Shown here in pieces: positions 15,674-24,041 of a DNA stretch of 64,000 nt. Under the pieces are notes generated by a model. It ran no database searches. It worked only from the letters and a program-made list of their open reading frames with translations, and had not been told where the DNA came from. Source of the DNA: Clostridia bacterium (GTDB taxonomy: Bacteria > Bacillota > Clostridia > Christensenellales > Aristaeellaceae). The translations under genes and the position numbers were made by a program. Position 1 is the stretch's first letter, and every line of letters starts with the position of its first letter. The DNA lies in assembly GCA_017396845.1 (NCBI GenBank), contig JAFQKQ010000010.1, positions 120,483 through 184,482 on the forward strand, in the 5' to 3' direction.

Positions 15674-18391
15674 TTACGACGGCTTTTTGATTTTGACCCA
15701 TGCGGCGGCGTCGTCCCGGTCGCCGCAGATGATGGCGTTTCCGATTTCAAGGGAGGTGAGGATGGCGGCCTGCTCGTCCCTGAGCCCCATACCGGAGGCC
15801 ATGACGGCGCAGTCGTCGGGGGCGGTCATGCGGTGCGCGATTTTATAGTTTGTGTTCTTGATCGCGTCGTCGATCAGGCGCGTGGGCACCTGGTCCGCGA
15901 TCATCATGCCCTGTCCGTAGCTTCTGATTTCGGAAAGCATGTTGGTGAAAAGGTCCGCTGCAGCCTGCTCGGGGCTGTTGCCAAAGGCGGCGGGAGAGGG
16001 CTTCATGAGCACATTGTGCGCTTCCTCAATCAGCATAAGGTGCATAAGCTTATTTTTGGAAGCCTCCGCGCGGTATTGATCGTCGTAGGTGTACTGAGAG
16101 ATTCTGTACTCGTACAGCGCGAGAAGGAGCAGGGACATCACGAGCGATTTATCGCGGCTTCCCGACAGGCGGGACAGGTTGATTACGGCGGGGCGGGAGA
16201 ACAGACGGTTGAAATCGACCGATTTTTCTGCGTTCAGTATGCTTCCGCGGAGGCCTCGGCTCAAGTAGACAAAGCGGGTGCGAAGGATCTCTTCAAAGTT
16301 ATCTTTGTTCTGCTGAGCATAGGTCTTTCGGGAAATTACGGTGTTGCCCGCGCACTTCAGGCTGACCATGGTGGGGTACTTTGTCATCTGCGGATTTTCG
16401 TATTCGTCGATATCGATGCCCGCGTTCAGGGCCTTTACGCGGATGCAGTAGTTTACGGCCTCATCGATCAGAATCGGGATTACGTCCTGGGAAGGCAGGG
16501 CGGCGTTTAAAAGCGTAGCGAAATTTTCGCTGTGCTGAAGGAGAGAAACCGGCGCGTCCTTCCATGCGGCGGGCTCGAAGGGGTTGATGCTGAGGCGTGA
16601 AAGCTTCTGACCGCCGATTTCGTCCATGCCCGGCATGAATACTTCAAACTGCATATCTTCCGGAAGCTGCTTGTTCATTTCAAGCGCCCATCTTACGTAA
16701 TCATCCTTTGCGGGCTCGATGATCATGACGGGAATCTTTCTTTCCAGCGCTTCCTTCAGGATCTGTTTGCAGGTGGTGGATTTTCCGCTGCCGGTTCCGC
16801 CGGTGATCAGCGCATGGCGCACCAGCGCGTTTACATCGATGGTATAGGGCGTATTCTGAACCGCGCCCATATCAACGATATTTCCAAGCTCAATGGCGTT
16901 TTCCTTTGAGGTGTAGGGGTTTGCAGCAAAATGCACCGCGTTTTTCACAAATCTCAGGCCCGGTACATCGCGGCGGGGGAGAGAGGTGGAAATGGAAAGC
17001 TCCTGCGTTGTGAGCGCGGTTGTGAAGCTTTCGTGCATGCGTCCGAGCGCATGCCAGTGTCCGTCGACAGTATCAAGGCCGGAGGAAAGCTCGTCTCTTG
17101 CTTCCTTGGATACCGGAAGCGCAAGGAATCTGAGATCGCGGATACACTGAGCGGCGAAGTGGTTTTTCGTGGTATTGAATACGCGGATCGGCTCTACAAA
17201 GCTGTCCTTTCCGGAATATATGCTTCTTAAAAGCGCGAGCACGCTGTCCACCGTGTCGCTTTCGTCCGACAGCACGTACATGCCGGTCTGCCAGAAGCCC
17301 AGGCTGCGCCCGCCCTCCATGCGGCGAACATGGCGGTCAATCAAGGATTCCGCGTATGTGGCGATAAAGTCGCGGTGCTCTCTGCTTACCGTGTCGGATG
17401 CGTTCTGCGTGGCGCTTTCCTGAGAGCTCCAGCTTCGGGAGTAGCCCGTCAATGCGCCGCCGAGAAGCTGAATGGCGCGTCCGGCAAGGCTTGCGCCGCC
17501 GGCGATCTGCGTGGCGATGGCTACGGCGCTTCCCACGAGGTTGGCGACCAGCGGTGCAGATGTCATTACGGGTGTTCCGGCCATCATACCATGTCCCAGC
17601 AGCATTCCGGTGCCCGCATTCAAGTGATTTCCCTGTACGCGTCCGGAGGTGAAGGAGTCGGATGTGGAGAGGCTTTCGTTATAGGAAGCCAGCTGGTGCA
17701 CCTCCGTCTTCAGGCGGAGAAGCGTCTGCTGAAGATTTGAAATCTCATCGTCCTTTGCGGGGTCTGCGAGGACGACGAGCGCGTATTCCTTATCGTTTCC
17801 CTGAACGCTGATGCCCTTGGCGAGTTTATCAAGCGTCTGAAGAAGGCTTCCCTCACGGCTTTCACGAAGGGAGGGAATGCCGGTCACGACGCCGGAAGCG
17901 TCGGAAAGCTTGCTTAAGAGAAAATCGGGGGAATCCCAGTCGTCGGCTTTGGCAAGCTCTGCGCCGGGCATGTGAATGGTCATGGACTGCTTAAGAACGT
18001 TTGCGGCGCTTTGAATGCGGCCATCGGGATAGCATGCGCCTACGTATACGCCGGTTTTGCCCTTGGCGCGGATGAGTATGAACGCAAGGCGGATGCCGAG
18101 CGTGTGGCATGCGCTCAACACGCTTTGCCAGTTTTCCATCAGTTTTCCGTCGTCGTTTCCGTCGGGGCCAACGGGCAGGCGCACGAATTTCAGCCAGCCG
18201 AAGGACTGACGGGATGCCGAGGGTTCGATTTTCCATTCATCGGGCGCATCCATGCGGTTCAAAAAGCCGCGGGAGAGCTGGTCGTCCATGAGTACGGAGA
18301 AGCAATCGGCGGGAAGCGCAGCTTCCGGATGCTTTTTTTCTTCAATGCCTTCGAGGGCTTCGATTTTACGGGTTTCATAAGGGTTTTTCAT
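15674..18391 (-). CDS. HerA/FtsK-like ATPase with large N-terminal region
   Basis: This 905-residue protein has a C-terminal DUF87/HerA-type P-loop ATPase domain, with Walker A GGTGSGKST at about residue 530 and Walker B LMLIEEAHNVL at about 786. YGQGMMIADQVPTRL follows, as in HerA, VirB4 and TraC pumps. The first 500 residues match nothing I can name. They include a Gly/Ala-rich hydrophobic stretch at about 275-325 that could insert in or rest on a membrane. Relatives act as hexameric motors on DNA or in protein export. It is the last gene of a cluster with an Hsp70-like protein and a C39-like peptidase, and it has its own promoter-like element and a strong terminator. The function is unassigned. 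Confidence 0.8.
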   Translation of the reverse strand: MKNPYETRKIEALEGIEEKKHPEAALPADCFSVLMDDQLSRGFLNRMDAPDEWKIEPSASRQSFGWLKFVRLPVGPDGNDDGKLMENWQSVLSACHTLGIRLAFILIRAKGKTGVYVGACYPDGRIQSAANVLKQSMTIHMPGAELAKADDWDSPDFLLSKLSDASGVVTGIPSLRESREGSLLQTLDKLAKGISVQGNDKEYALVVLADPAKDDEISNLQQTLLRLKTEVHQLASYNESLSTSDSFTSGRVQGNHLNAGTGMLLGHGMMAGTPVMTSAPLVANLVGSAVAIATQIAGGASLAGRAIQLLGGALTGYSRSWSSQESATQNASDTVSREHRDFIATYAESLIDRHVRRMEGGRSLGFWQTGMYVLSDESDTVDSVLALLRSIYSGKDSFVEPIRVFNTTKNHFAAQCIRDLRFLALPVSKEARDELSSGLDTVDGHWHALGRMHESFTTALTTQELSISTSLPRRDVPGLRFVKNAVHFAANPYTSKENAIELGNIVDMGAVQNTPYTIDVNALVRHALITGGTGSGKSTTCKQILKEALERKIPVMIIEPAKDDYVRWALEMNKQLPEDMQFEVFMPGMDEIGGQKLSRLSINPFEPAAWKDAPVSLLQHSENFATLLNAALPSQDVIPILIDEAVNYCIRVKALNAGIDIDEYENPQMTKYPTMVSLKCAGNTVISRKTYAQQNKDNFEEILRTRFVYLSRGLRGSILNAEKSVDFNRLFSRPAVINLSRLSGSRDKSLVMSLLLLALYEYRISQYTYDDQYRAEASKNKLMHLMLIEEAHNVLMKPSPAAFGNSPEQAAADLFTNMLSEIRSYGQGMMIADQVPTRLIDDAIKNTNYKIAHRMTAPDDCAVMASGMGLRDEQAAILTSLEIGNAIICGDRDDAAAWVKIKKPS

Positions 18392-18421
18392 ATGCTTTCG
18401 CCTCCGCTTATTGCTTAAGTT

Positions 18422-18461
18422 ATGATAAAAGTATACCCCCCGCGCCCTCCCTGAATTGAAA
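18422..18461 (-). promoter_or_regulatory. Shared regulatory element before the HerA-like gene (copy 3)
   Basis: On the minus strand TTTCAA (18461-18456), 20 nt, TATACT (18435-18430), 3 nt, ATCAT (18426-18422). The same parts at the same distances occur before the Hsp70-like gene and before the C39-like gene. Here the element is embedded in a GC-rich hairpin. Confidence 0.55.
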
Positions 18462-18484
18462 TGAATTTCCGGGGGCGCGGGGGC
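18437..18484 (-). terminator. GC-rich hairpin between the Hsp70-like and HerA-like genes
   Basis: A C-run/GCGCCC arm near 18437-18451 pairs with GGGGGCGCGGGGG near 18471-18483, leaving an AT-rich loop. On the minus strand it is followed by TATACTTTTATC, so it could terminate the upstream transcript. The TTTCAA of the following promoter-like element lies inside the loop. Confidence 0.5.
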
Positions 18485-18502
18485 TGCATGCGCGGGGATG
18501 GA

Positions 18503-20443
18503 TCAGTCTTCCAGTACGTTGGTCAGAGCGCCCAGCGCGCAGCACTGCGCGGGATCCTCCCAGCAGCGGTCGAACAGGAGCACTTCGTTTTCCTGAACCT
18601 TGGTAAAGTTCAGGGGGGCGGAGCCGATCTTGCCGAGAAGCAGATCGTGGATGAAGTACAGACGGCTGCCCGCGCCGGTTACGAAGATGGCGTCTACCTG
18701 TTCGGGCTTTACGCCGGTATTGTCGAATACCTCGCGGATGGCCTGAATCATGCGGTCGATATAATCCGCGCAGATGACGTTTTCGTAGATGTCAGGCGTG
18801 ATGGGCGTGTTTTCGTTGAAGCGGCGGTCGGCGTGGTTCCAGTCCTCATCCTGGGCGTATTCGTTGAGGCGGCCCAGGTTATTTACGTTCATGCCCTGCT
18901 GGAGGCGGGCGTTGATGCTCTCCTTGAACTGGCGGAAGCGCGTCTTTGCGTTGCCTTCCGTCCAGCCCTTCTTTACCTCGCCCGGAAGCAGGAAGCCTTC
19001 GGTGACCAGGTAGCTGCTGATCGCCTGATCCACTTCGCAGCCGCCGAGGGGGCGCTGCACGTTGTTTTTCGGCCACATGGCGAGTACCTTCATGGCATCG
19101 CCCTGTGCGCTTACGGAGGTGAACGCGCTCTGGCGGATGAGTTCGATATCGGTGGTGGAGCCGCCGATGTCCACGAAGAGCATATAAGAAACAGTTGCCG
19201 TATCTGCGGCGTTCATGCGTGCAATGATCTCGGGATGCGTGCGGCAGGCGAGATGCTTGATGCAGTCGGCTTCGTTCCGGCTGGTATCGATATAGTCTAC
19301 GCCGTTCTCAGGTACAAAGCCGCTTCTCTGCGCGATCTGGCGCATAAGCTCAATGTTTTCCGCCTGTGCGCGGACGGGCGTAGAAATGTGCAGAGTGGTC
19401 GTGGTGGAGGAGAGGATTTCGCGCGGCAGGCGGTCGTAGATTTCGCGGCGGAATTCCTCGTACAGGTAGGTGAAGAATACGCCGGTCAGCTTTTCGCCGC
19501 GCTGTCTTTCTTCGCTTCCTGCGGGAGCGTAGATCAGCGGCTTAAAGTGCGCCTGCGCCACGGCGGGCATGGCCTGATTCTCTACCAGGTTTGTGGTTTC
19601 GCGGCCTACATATACGTCCTTTTCGACGTTCATATTGTCGGGGTTGTCCTCTTTGAACACGATCACGGAGGGATAGGAATCCATCTGCTTTCTGTTGAAG
19701 CCGGATACGAACCATTCCTTGTTTTCGTCGTCCCACTCATGCAGGCAGGAGGTCATAACGGAGTTGGTGCTGCCGAAATCGATGGCGACGTGGAGCTCGT
19801 AATCGTGATCGGGGCGCATGGAAATGGCGGGTTCGTCTTCGTCCTGCATAACCTCGCTCACGCCGTCCTGCTTGCGGGTTTTATAGGCGCTCTTGGCTTC
19901 GCTCTTGATATCCTTGAATTTGATCTCGTTGGAGACGGACTTCTGCGCTTCCTTGAGCTCTTCATCGGTCATGTTTTCGATATTCATACCGCAGTTGAAG
20001 ATGCGCACCAGCATGTTCATAAACAGGATGCCGGAGTAGTACAGGATGTAGTAGCTCATCAGGCCGTTGGCAGCGGCGGAGAGGAGATTTGCGCCGGGAA
20101 TGATGGACATAACGGTCGATACGGCGATCTCCGAAACGATTGCACCTAAGATGTTGGTAATTACGGCGGAGGCAAGCGCTTTGAGCGTGTTTTTGCCGAC
20201 GGAAATGTTCAGGCTCTTGCAGATGCGGTAGTACATCGTCCAGATGAAGCCTACGCTGACGGTTGCGGCTACAACGCCTGCGCCGCCGGGAATGAATCCT
20301 GCCGCCATGGCTGCTGCGGTGGAACCTGCGGCGTGCTTTTTGATGATGGACATCAGATCTTCTCTGGTGACATTGACGGGATGATTGGCGTTTTTGAGAG
20401 CCTCAAATACTTTGTTTACACTGTTTTCAAGAACGTTTGCCAT
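18503..20443 (-). CDS. Hsp70-like ATPase with N-terminal membrane-associated domain
   Basis: This 646-residue protein is built in reverse to ordinary DnaK. Residues 1-160 are a Gly/Ala-rich hydrophobic domain (AAAMAAGFIPGGAG, then several helix-like stretches) reminiscent of the DUF697 membrane domain of some GTPases. An actin/Hsp70 ATPase follows from about residue 210. Its phosphate-1 loop is AIDFGSTNSV (about 218), phosphate-2 is FVDIGGSTTDIE (about 422) and the adenosine motif is FVTGAGSRL (about 585). No DnaK-type substrate-binding domain follows. The start at 20443 has AAAGGAGAG upstream. The neighbours suggest that it works with a HerA-like motor and a peptidase. The function is unknown. 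Confidence 0.82.
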   Translation of the reverse strand: MANVLENSVNKVFEALKNANHPVNVTREDLMSIIKKHAAGSTAAAMAAGFIPGGAGVVAATVSVGFIWTMYYRICKSLNISVGKNTLKALASAVITNILGAIVSEIAVSTVMSIIPGANLLSAAANGLMSYYILYYSGILFMNMLVRIFNCGMNIENMTDEELKEAQKSVSNEIKFKDIKSEAKSAYKTRKQDGVSEVMQDEDEPAISMRPDHDYELHVAIDFGSTNSVMTSCLHEWDDENKEWFVSGFNRKQMDSYPSVIVFKEDNPDNMNVEKDVYVGRETTNLVENQAMPAVAQAHFKPLIYAPAGSEERQRGEKLTGVFFTYLYEEFRREIYDRLPREILSSTTTTLHISTPVRAQAENIELMRQIAQRSGFVPENGVDYIDTSRNEADCIKHLACRTHPEIIARMNAADTATVSYMLFVDIGGSTTDIELIRQSAFTSVSAQGDAMKVLAMWPKNNVQRPLGGCEVDQAISSYLVTEGFLLPGEVKKGWTEGNAKTRFRQFKESINARLQQGMNVNNLGRLNEYAQDEDWNHADRRFNENTPITPDIYENVICADYIDRMIQAIREVFDNTGVKPEQVDAIFVTGAGSRLYFIHDLLLGKIGSAPLNFTKVQENEVLLFDRCWEDPAQCCALGALTNVLED

Positions 20444-20488
20444 TGTTTTTCTCTCCTTTTTCAAGCCCTGTCGGCGCTTGTTTCTTTG

Positions 20489-20528
20489 ATGATAGAATTG
20501 TATCATGCGTATCGTGCGGGGCTTGAAA
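20489..20528 (-). promoter_or_regulatory. Shared regulatory element before the Hsp70-like gene (copy 2)
   Basis: On the minus strand TTTCAA (20528-20523), 20 nt, then TACAAT (20502-20497) preceded by TGA, 3 nt, ATCAT (20493-20489). The core is a dyad, ATGATA-N6-TATCAT. It aligns without gaps to copy 1 at 22116-22155. Confidence 0.65.
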
Positions 20529-20610
20529 AGCGTTTCCGGGCGCGGCTTATGCTATATGCGCATGCGCCGCGCTTAAACGATGCCGTCCGGCGGCTGATTC
20601 CTTTCCCCGC

Positions 20611-20925
20611 TTATTTCAAATCCTCTTTGGCTTTGGCGTTTGCCCAGTTGCGCTTGGCGTTCTCGGCGGCGAGGGGATTGCCGTTTTTGAGCGCTCTGGC
20701 GTATTCGTTTTCATAGTAGTCCGAGCTGTAGCCGATGGCGCCTTTGTCCATTTCGGCCTGTTCGGCCTGCTCTTCCAAGTTTTCATTTGCTTCGTTCATT
20801 GCGTTCATTTCCTGCTGTTCAAGCGCTTCTGCGGTGTTTACGATTTCGGCGCCTGCGTTCTGATTGATTTCGGCCGTGTTTTCGATTGCTTCAAATGCGG
20901 TTTCGGATGCGTTAAAACCCTTCAT
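20611..20925 (-). CDS. Small acidic protein of unknown function
   Basis: This 104-residue protein is rich in Ala, Glu and Asn, with little hydrophobic core. The first two thirds are predicted helical or coiled (EIVNTAEALEQQEMNAMNE). A C-terminal segment with YYENEYARALKNGNP and NAKRNWANAKAKEDLK follows. No family is recognised. ATG 20925 has GGAGG before it and lies 1 nt after the stop of the upstream 139-residue gene, so it belongs to the same transcript as the C39-like gene. It could be an adaptor or a substrate of the peptidase. Confidence 0.65.
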   Translation of the reverse strand: MKGFNASETAFEAIENTAEINQNAGAEIVNTAEALEQQEMNAMNEANENLEEQAEQAEMDKGAIGYSSDYYENEYARALKNGNPLAAENAKRNWANAKAKEDLK

Positions 20926-20926
20926 A

Positions 20927-21346
20927 TTATTTTCCTCCGTTCGTATTGTACCACTGCTTGAATGCGCTTCCCTGGCAGGCAAGCCATTTTTCCTGAATAT
21001 CTTCGTCCTTGGTATCGGCAAGCGCTTTTTCAAGGGCTTCCAGATATTCTTTCTGCATGCGCATGGTGGAACCGGACAGCGTGTCGTGGATACTGCCGAT
21101 CAGATCTGCGCCTTCGATCGGCGTAAGGGATTCGAGCGCCATATCGCGAACGCGCCATACGGCCTTTAATTCGGGCGATTTCATCATGAATTCGTTGTTT
21201 ACGCGGCTCAATGCGTAATACCAGCATTCCACAAACCATTCTCCCCTGTATACCGGGCGGGGGAGCGACGGGCGCAGCGTGAGCGGAATGCGCTTCATGG
21301 CCTCAGGCGCGCTTTTCAGATTTTTCATCAGCATTTCGCTTGTCAT
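20927..21346 (-). CDS. Protein of unknown function in the Hsp70/HerA cluster
   Basis: This 139-residue soluble protein is probably all alpha-helical. Its centre, WFVECWYYALSRVNNEF, is aromatic-rich, and the rest is charged helices. I do not recognise the family. Its ATG overlaps the stop of the C39-like gene (ATGA), and the 104-residue gene follows after 1 nt. That implies tight co-expression and a possible complex. Confidence 0.65.
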   Translation of the reverse strand: MTSEMLMKNLKSAPEAMKRIPLTLRPSLPRPVYRGEWFVECWYYALSRVNNEFMMKSPELKAVWRVRDMALESLTPIEGADLIGSIHDTLSGSTMRMQKEYLEALEKALADTKDEDIQEKWLACQGSAFKQWYNTNGGK

Positions 21347-22071
21347 CCGTTATTCCCCTCCTTGGATATCACGGTCATGTCGCCGTTGAACGCTCTTTGA
21401 AATACTTCGATCGGATAGGCTTCGCCGCCGTTTTCCGATGCGGGATCGTTGATGATTACCATTTCGCCGTTTTCCGTATCCTCTACGCGGAGCACCTGTA
21501 CCGCATGATCGGGCGTGCAGGGCGTTTGCACATAGGGGAAAGCGAGTTTTAAAGAATCCACATGCACGATGACCTTTTTATCGCTTTCGGCGGCATTTTC
21601 CAGCTGCGAAAGCGTACCGTTTGTCGTTCGCTCAATGGTGTAGCCGAGGCTTTCCAGAATTTTTCCTTCGTCTGCCGGGCAGGTACCCTGGTGGTTGTAT
21701 ACGCCCAGCTCCTTGCCGAGGTCGATCATCTGTTTTTCGCTTACGTTGTTTTCTGCCGACTGGTTGTACACCATCGTCTGGCACGCAACTGCGCAGGAGT
21801 ACATTTCACCCTGCGGCAGCCATTCCTCGACCGATTCGGAAAGCTCATGAAGGGTAGGATCCTGCTCCTTCGCCTCTTCGCTGATTTCCTGAATTCTGCC
21901 CGGATGGTAGCCGCCGAAGAAATCGAAGCCGCCCTCTGTGAAGGTGATGTCCGCTTCTTTTGCTTCCTCTGCTTCGTTGAATGCGAGGAATTCCTGCATT
22001 TCCGCTGACATATTTTCCATATTCTCCGGCGGCGCCTGCTCTGACGGCATCAAAAATCTTTCTAAATCCAT
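21343..22071 (-). CDS. C39-like (papain-fold) cysteine peptidase
   Basis: This 242-residue protein has an acidic N-terminal region (1-80) and a papain-like C39 domain. Catalytic residues can be placed as Cys92 in MYSCAVAC, His189 in PDHAVQVL and Asp near 208 in INDPAS. The Gln six residues before the Cys (PQGEMYSC) fits the oxyanion-hole Gln of papain-like enzymes. C39 domains cut leader peptides after double Gly or act as stand-alone peptidases. No transporter is fused here and there is no signal peptide, so it should act in the cytoplasm. It is the first gene of the five-gene cluster. Confidence 0.78.
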   Translation of the reverse strand: MDLERFLMPSEQAPPENMENMSAEMQEFLAFNEAEEAKEADITFTEGGFDFFGGYHPGRIQEISEEAKEQDPTLHELSESVEEWLPQGEMYSCAVACQTMVYNQSAENNVSEKQMIDLGKELGVYNHQGTCPADEGKILESLGYTIERTTNGTLSQLENAAESDKKVIVHVDSLKLAFPYVQTPCTPDHAVQVLRVEDTENGEMVIINDPASENGGEAYPIEVFQRAFNGDMTVISKEGNNG

Positions 22072-22115
22072 GAGTTTACTCCCTTCCGCCGCTTCATCGG
22101 CGTTTCACTGATCGG

Positions 22116-22155
22116 ATGATGGAATAATATCATGCGCTCACCGGCATTATTGAAA
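22116..22155 (-). promoter_or_regulatory. Shared regulatory element before the C39-like gene (copy 1)
   Basis: On the minus strand TTTCAA (22155-22150), 20 nt, extended -10 TGA-TATTAT (22132-22124), 3 nt, ATCAT (22120-22116). Together with copy 2 it shares CGCATGATA and ATTC-N-ATCATC at identical spacing. It lies 45 nt upstream of the start codon. Confidence 0.65.
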
Positions 22156-22302
22156 CAGATTTCCGGATGCAATATGTTTCAGTGTAAAATCTTATGTGAT
22201 ATTTCGATAAAATCGCTGATTTACCCTTCAATTATCAAAATTGTAATGTTTGTAATAGTTTGTTAATTTGCATGTGTTGCGTGTGTAATAACCAAATACC
22301 GC

Positions 22303-22331
22303 TTGTCATATGGGGGCACGTGGCGTATAAT
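22303..22331 (+). promoter_or_regulatory. parAB promoter
   Basis: TTGTCA (22303-22308), 17 nt, TATAAT (22326-22331), 35 nt before the parA start. The rest of the 294-nt divergent region is AT-rich. I see no parS palindrome in it. Confidence 0.8.
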
Positions 22332-22365
22332 ATAGACGAATGTAAAACTACGGGGGACATACAAA

Positions 22366-23130
22366 GTGGGCAAAATAATCGCCACGGCAAATCAGAAAGG
22401 CGGCGTCGGTAAAACGACCACGGCCGTAAACCTGGCTGCATGCGTTGCGGACGCCGGCAAAAAAGTGCTGTTGCTCGACATCGATCCGCAGGGAAACGCA
22501 ACCAGCGGCTTAGGTGCGGACGCGCGCGGCGGATATACTATGTACGATCTTTTGATGAACGAAGCATCGGCTGAGGACGCCGTCAGGAAAACGAAATTCA
22601 CAAACCTGTCCGTAATCGCTTCCTCTATCGACCTTTCCGGCGCGGAGATCGAGCTGGTCGGCGTTACCGGCAGAGAAACGATTTTAAGAGAAGCACTCAA
22701 GCGCGCAAAGGACGAATACGATTACATATTTATCGATTCTCCGCCGTCTCTTGGACTTTTAACGCTCAACGCGCTCACGGCGGCGGACAGCGTACTTGTG
22801 CCGATTCAGTGCGAATACTATGCGCTGGAAGGCGTAGGGCAGCTGATGAATACGCTGCAGCTGGTGAGAAAGCGCTTGAATCCCAAGCTGGATGTGGAGG
22901 GCGTTGTGCTTACCATGCTCGACGGGCGCACAAATCTGGGTCTTCAGGTTGTGGGCGAAGTGAAAAAGTATTTCAAGGGCAAGGTGTTTAAAACGGTGGT
23001 TCCGCGAAACGTTCGCTTGAGCGAAGCACCCAGCCACGGCCTTCCCATCCATTTATACGATGCGAAGTGTCCGGGCGCCGAGGCGTATCGGCAGCTGGCA
23101 AAGGAACTGATTGAGCGAAACGGGGGTTAA
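22366..23130 (+). CDS. parA: Chromosome-partitioning ATPase ParA/Soj
   Basis: This 254-residue ParA ATPase binds DNA nonspecifically as an ATP dimer and moves ParB-parS complexes. It shows the deviant Walker A KGGVGKTT at residues 11-18 and Walker B-like YIFIDSPPSLG. The small size and lack of an N-terminal HTH match the chromosomal Soj type. The start is a GTG behind CGGGGGA. parB follows after 6 nt. Confidence 0.95.
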   Translation: MGKIIATANQKGGVGKTTTAVNLAACVADAGKKVLLLDIDPQGNATSGLGADARGGYTMYDLLMNEASAEDAVRKTKFTNLSVIASSIDLSGAEIELVGVTGRETILREALKRAKDEYDYIFIDSPPSLGLLTLNALTAADSVLVPIQCEYYALEGVGQLMNTLQLVRKRLNPKLDVEGVVLTMLDGRTNLGLQVVGEVKKYFKGKVFKTVVPRNVRLSEAPSHGLPIHLYDAKCPGAEAYRQLAKELIERNGG

Positions 23131-23136
23131 CCGAAA

Positions 23137-24030
23137 ATGGCTGCAAAAAAGGCGATGAGCCGGGGACTCGGACGCGGACTTGGCGCTCTTTTGGGAGAAA
23201 TCGAAGAGGAGCATCAGGAGATTACCAGCGAAGAAGTGAAAAGCGGCGACCGGGTGGAGATGCTGAAACTTGTGGATATCGATCCCAACCGCGATCAGCC
23301 GAGGCGGGAATTTGATGAGGACAGCCTTCAGGAGCTTTCTCAGTCTATTGCCGCCGTGGGTGTGATTCAGCCGATCGTGGTTTATGCAAAGGGAAAGAGA
23401 TATACGATTATCGCGGGTGAACGCCGCTGGCGCGCCTCGCGCATGGCAGGGCTTAAAGAGATTCCCGCAATCATCCGCAATTGGGACGAAATGATGCGCA
23501 TGAAGGCCGCGCTGATTGAGAACCTTCAGAGGGATGATCTGAATCCTGTCGAAGAAGCGATGGGCATTCAGGCGCTGATGAACAAATGCACTCTTACGCA
23601 GGAGGCGGCGTCGCAGGTGATCGGAAAGAGCCGAAGCGCCATAGCCAACGCGCTTCGCCTTTTGAACCTTCCGGAAAAGGTGCTTGAAATGCTGAAAAGC
23701 GGCAGCCTTTCCGCGGGACATGCGCGCGCGCTGGTTTCGGTAAGCCCTGAAAGGCAGATCCGGCTTGCAGAGCTCACCGTGCAGCAGGGCTGGTCGGTAA
23801 GACAGCTGGAGCGCATCTGCGCGCAGCCCGAAAAGAGCGAGCAGGTAAAAACGGTCAAACGGGCGACGGAGCTTGTGCAGCTTGAAAAGATGGCCAGAGA
23901 GGTATTCGGAACGAGGGCAAAGCTGGACGGGGATGAAAAATCCGGAAAGCTTGTGATCAGCTATTCAAGCGCCGACGACCTTGAAAGAATCTGGGAAGTG
24001 CTGGAGTGCATACGTCAGGGCGAACAGTGA
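23137..24030 (+). CDS. parB: Chromosome-partitioning protein ParB/Spo0J
   Basis: This 297-residue ParB/Spo0J protein has the conserved N-terminus SRGLGRGLGALL, which stimulates the ParA ATPase. A CTP-binding ParB domain follows with PRREFDEDSLQELSQSI, then ENLQRDDLNPVEEA and the HTH block KSRSAIANALRLLNLP with LSAGHARAL. The C-terminal dimerisation region ends ERIWEVLECI. It forms the parAB operon with the gene upstream. Confidence 0.95.
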   Translation: MAAKKAMSRGLGRGLGALLGEIEEEHQEITSEEVKSGDRVEMLKLVDIDPNRDQPRREFDEDSLQELSQSIAAVGVIQPIVVYAKGKRYTIIAGERRWRASRMAGLKEIPAIIRNWDEMMRMKAALIENLQRDDLNPVEEAMGIQALMNKCTLTQEAASQVIGKSRSAIANALRLLNLPEKVLEMLKSGSLSAGHARALVSVSPERQIRLAELTVQQGWSVRQLERICAQPEKSEQVKTVKRATELVQLEKMAREVFGTRAKLDGDEKSGKLVISYSSADDLERIWEVLECIRQGEQ

Positions 24031-24041
24031 GGAGGGCTACG

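Noticed and set aside
15465-15750. Two short minus-strand frames beyond the end of the HerA-like gene
   Set aside because: They begin inside that gene without a ribosome site, and one runs through the terminator. They are probably untranslated 3' sequence, although the short peptide ending near 15529 looks fairly protein-like.
18461-20149. 562-residue plus-strand open frame opposite the Hsp70-like gene
   Set aside because: It has no ribosome site, shows unnatural composition and is the mirror of a strongly coding frame with clear ATPase motifs.
22072-22365. parS site or replication origin next to parAB
   Set aside because: No TGTTTCACGTGAAACA-like palindrome or DnaA-box cluster could be seen in this spacer.
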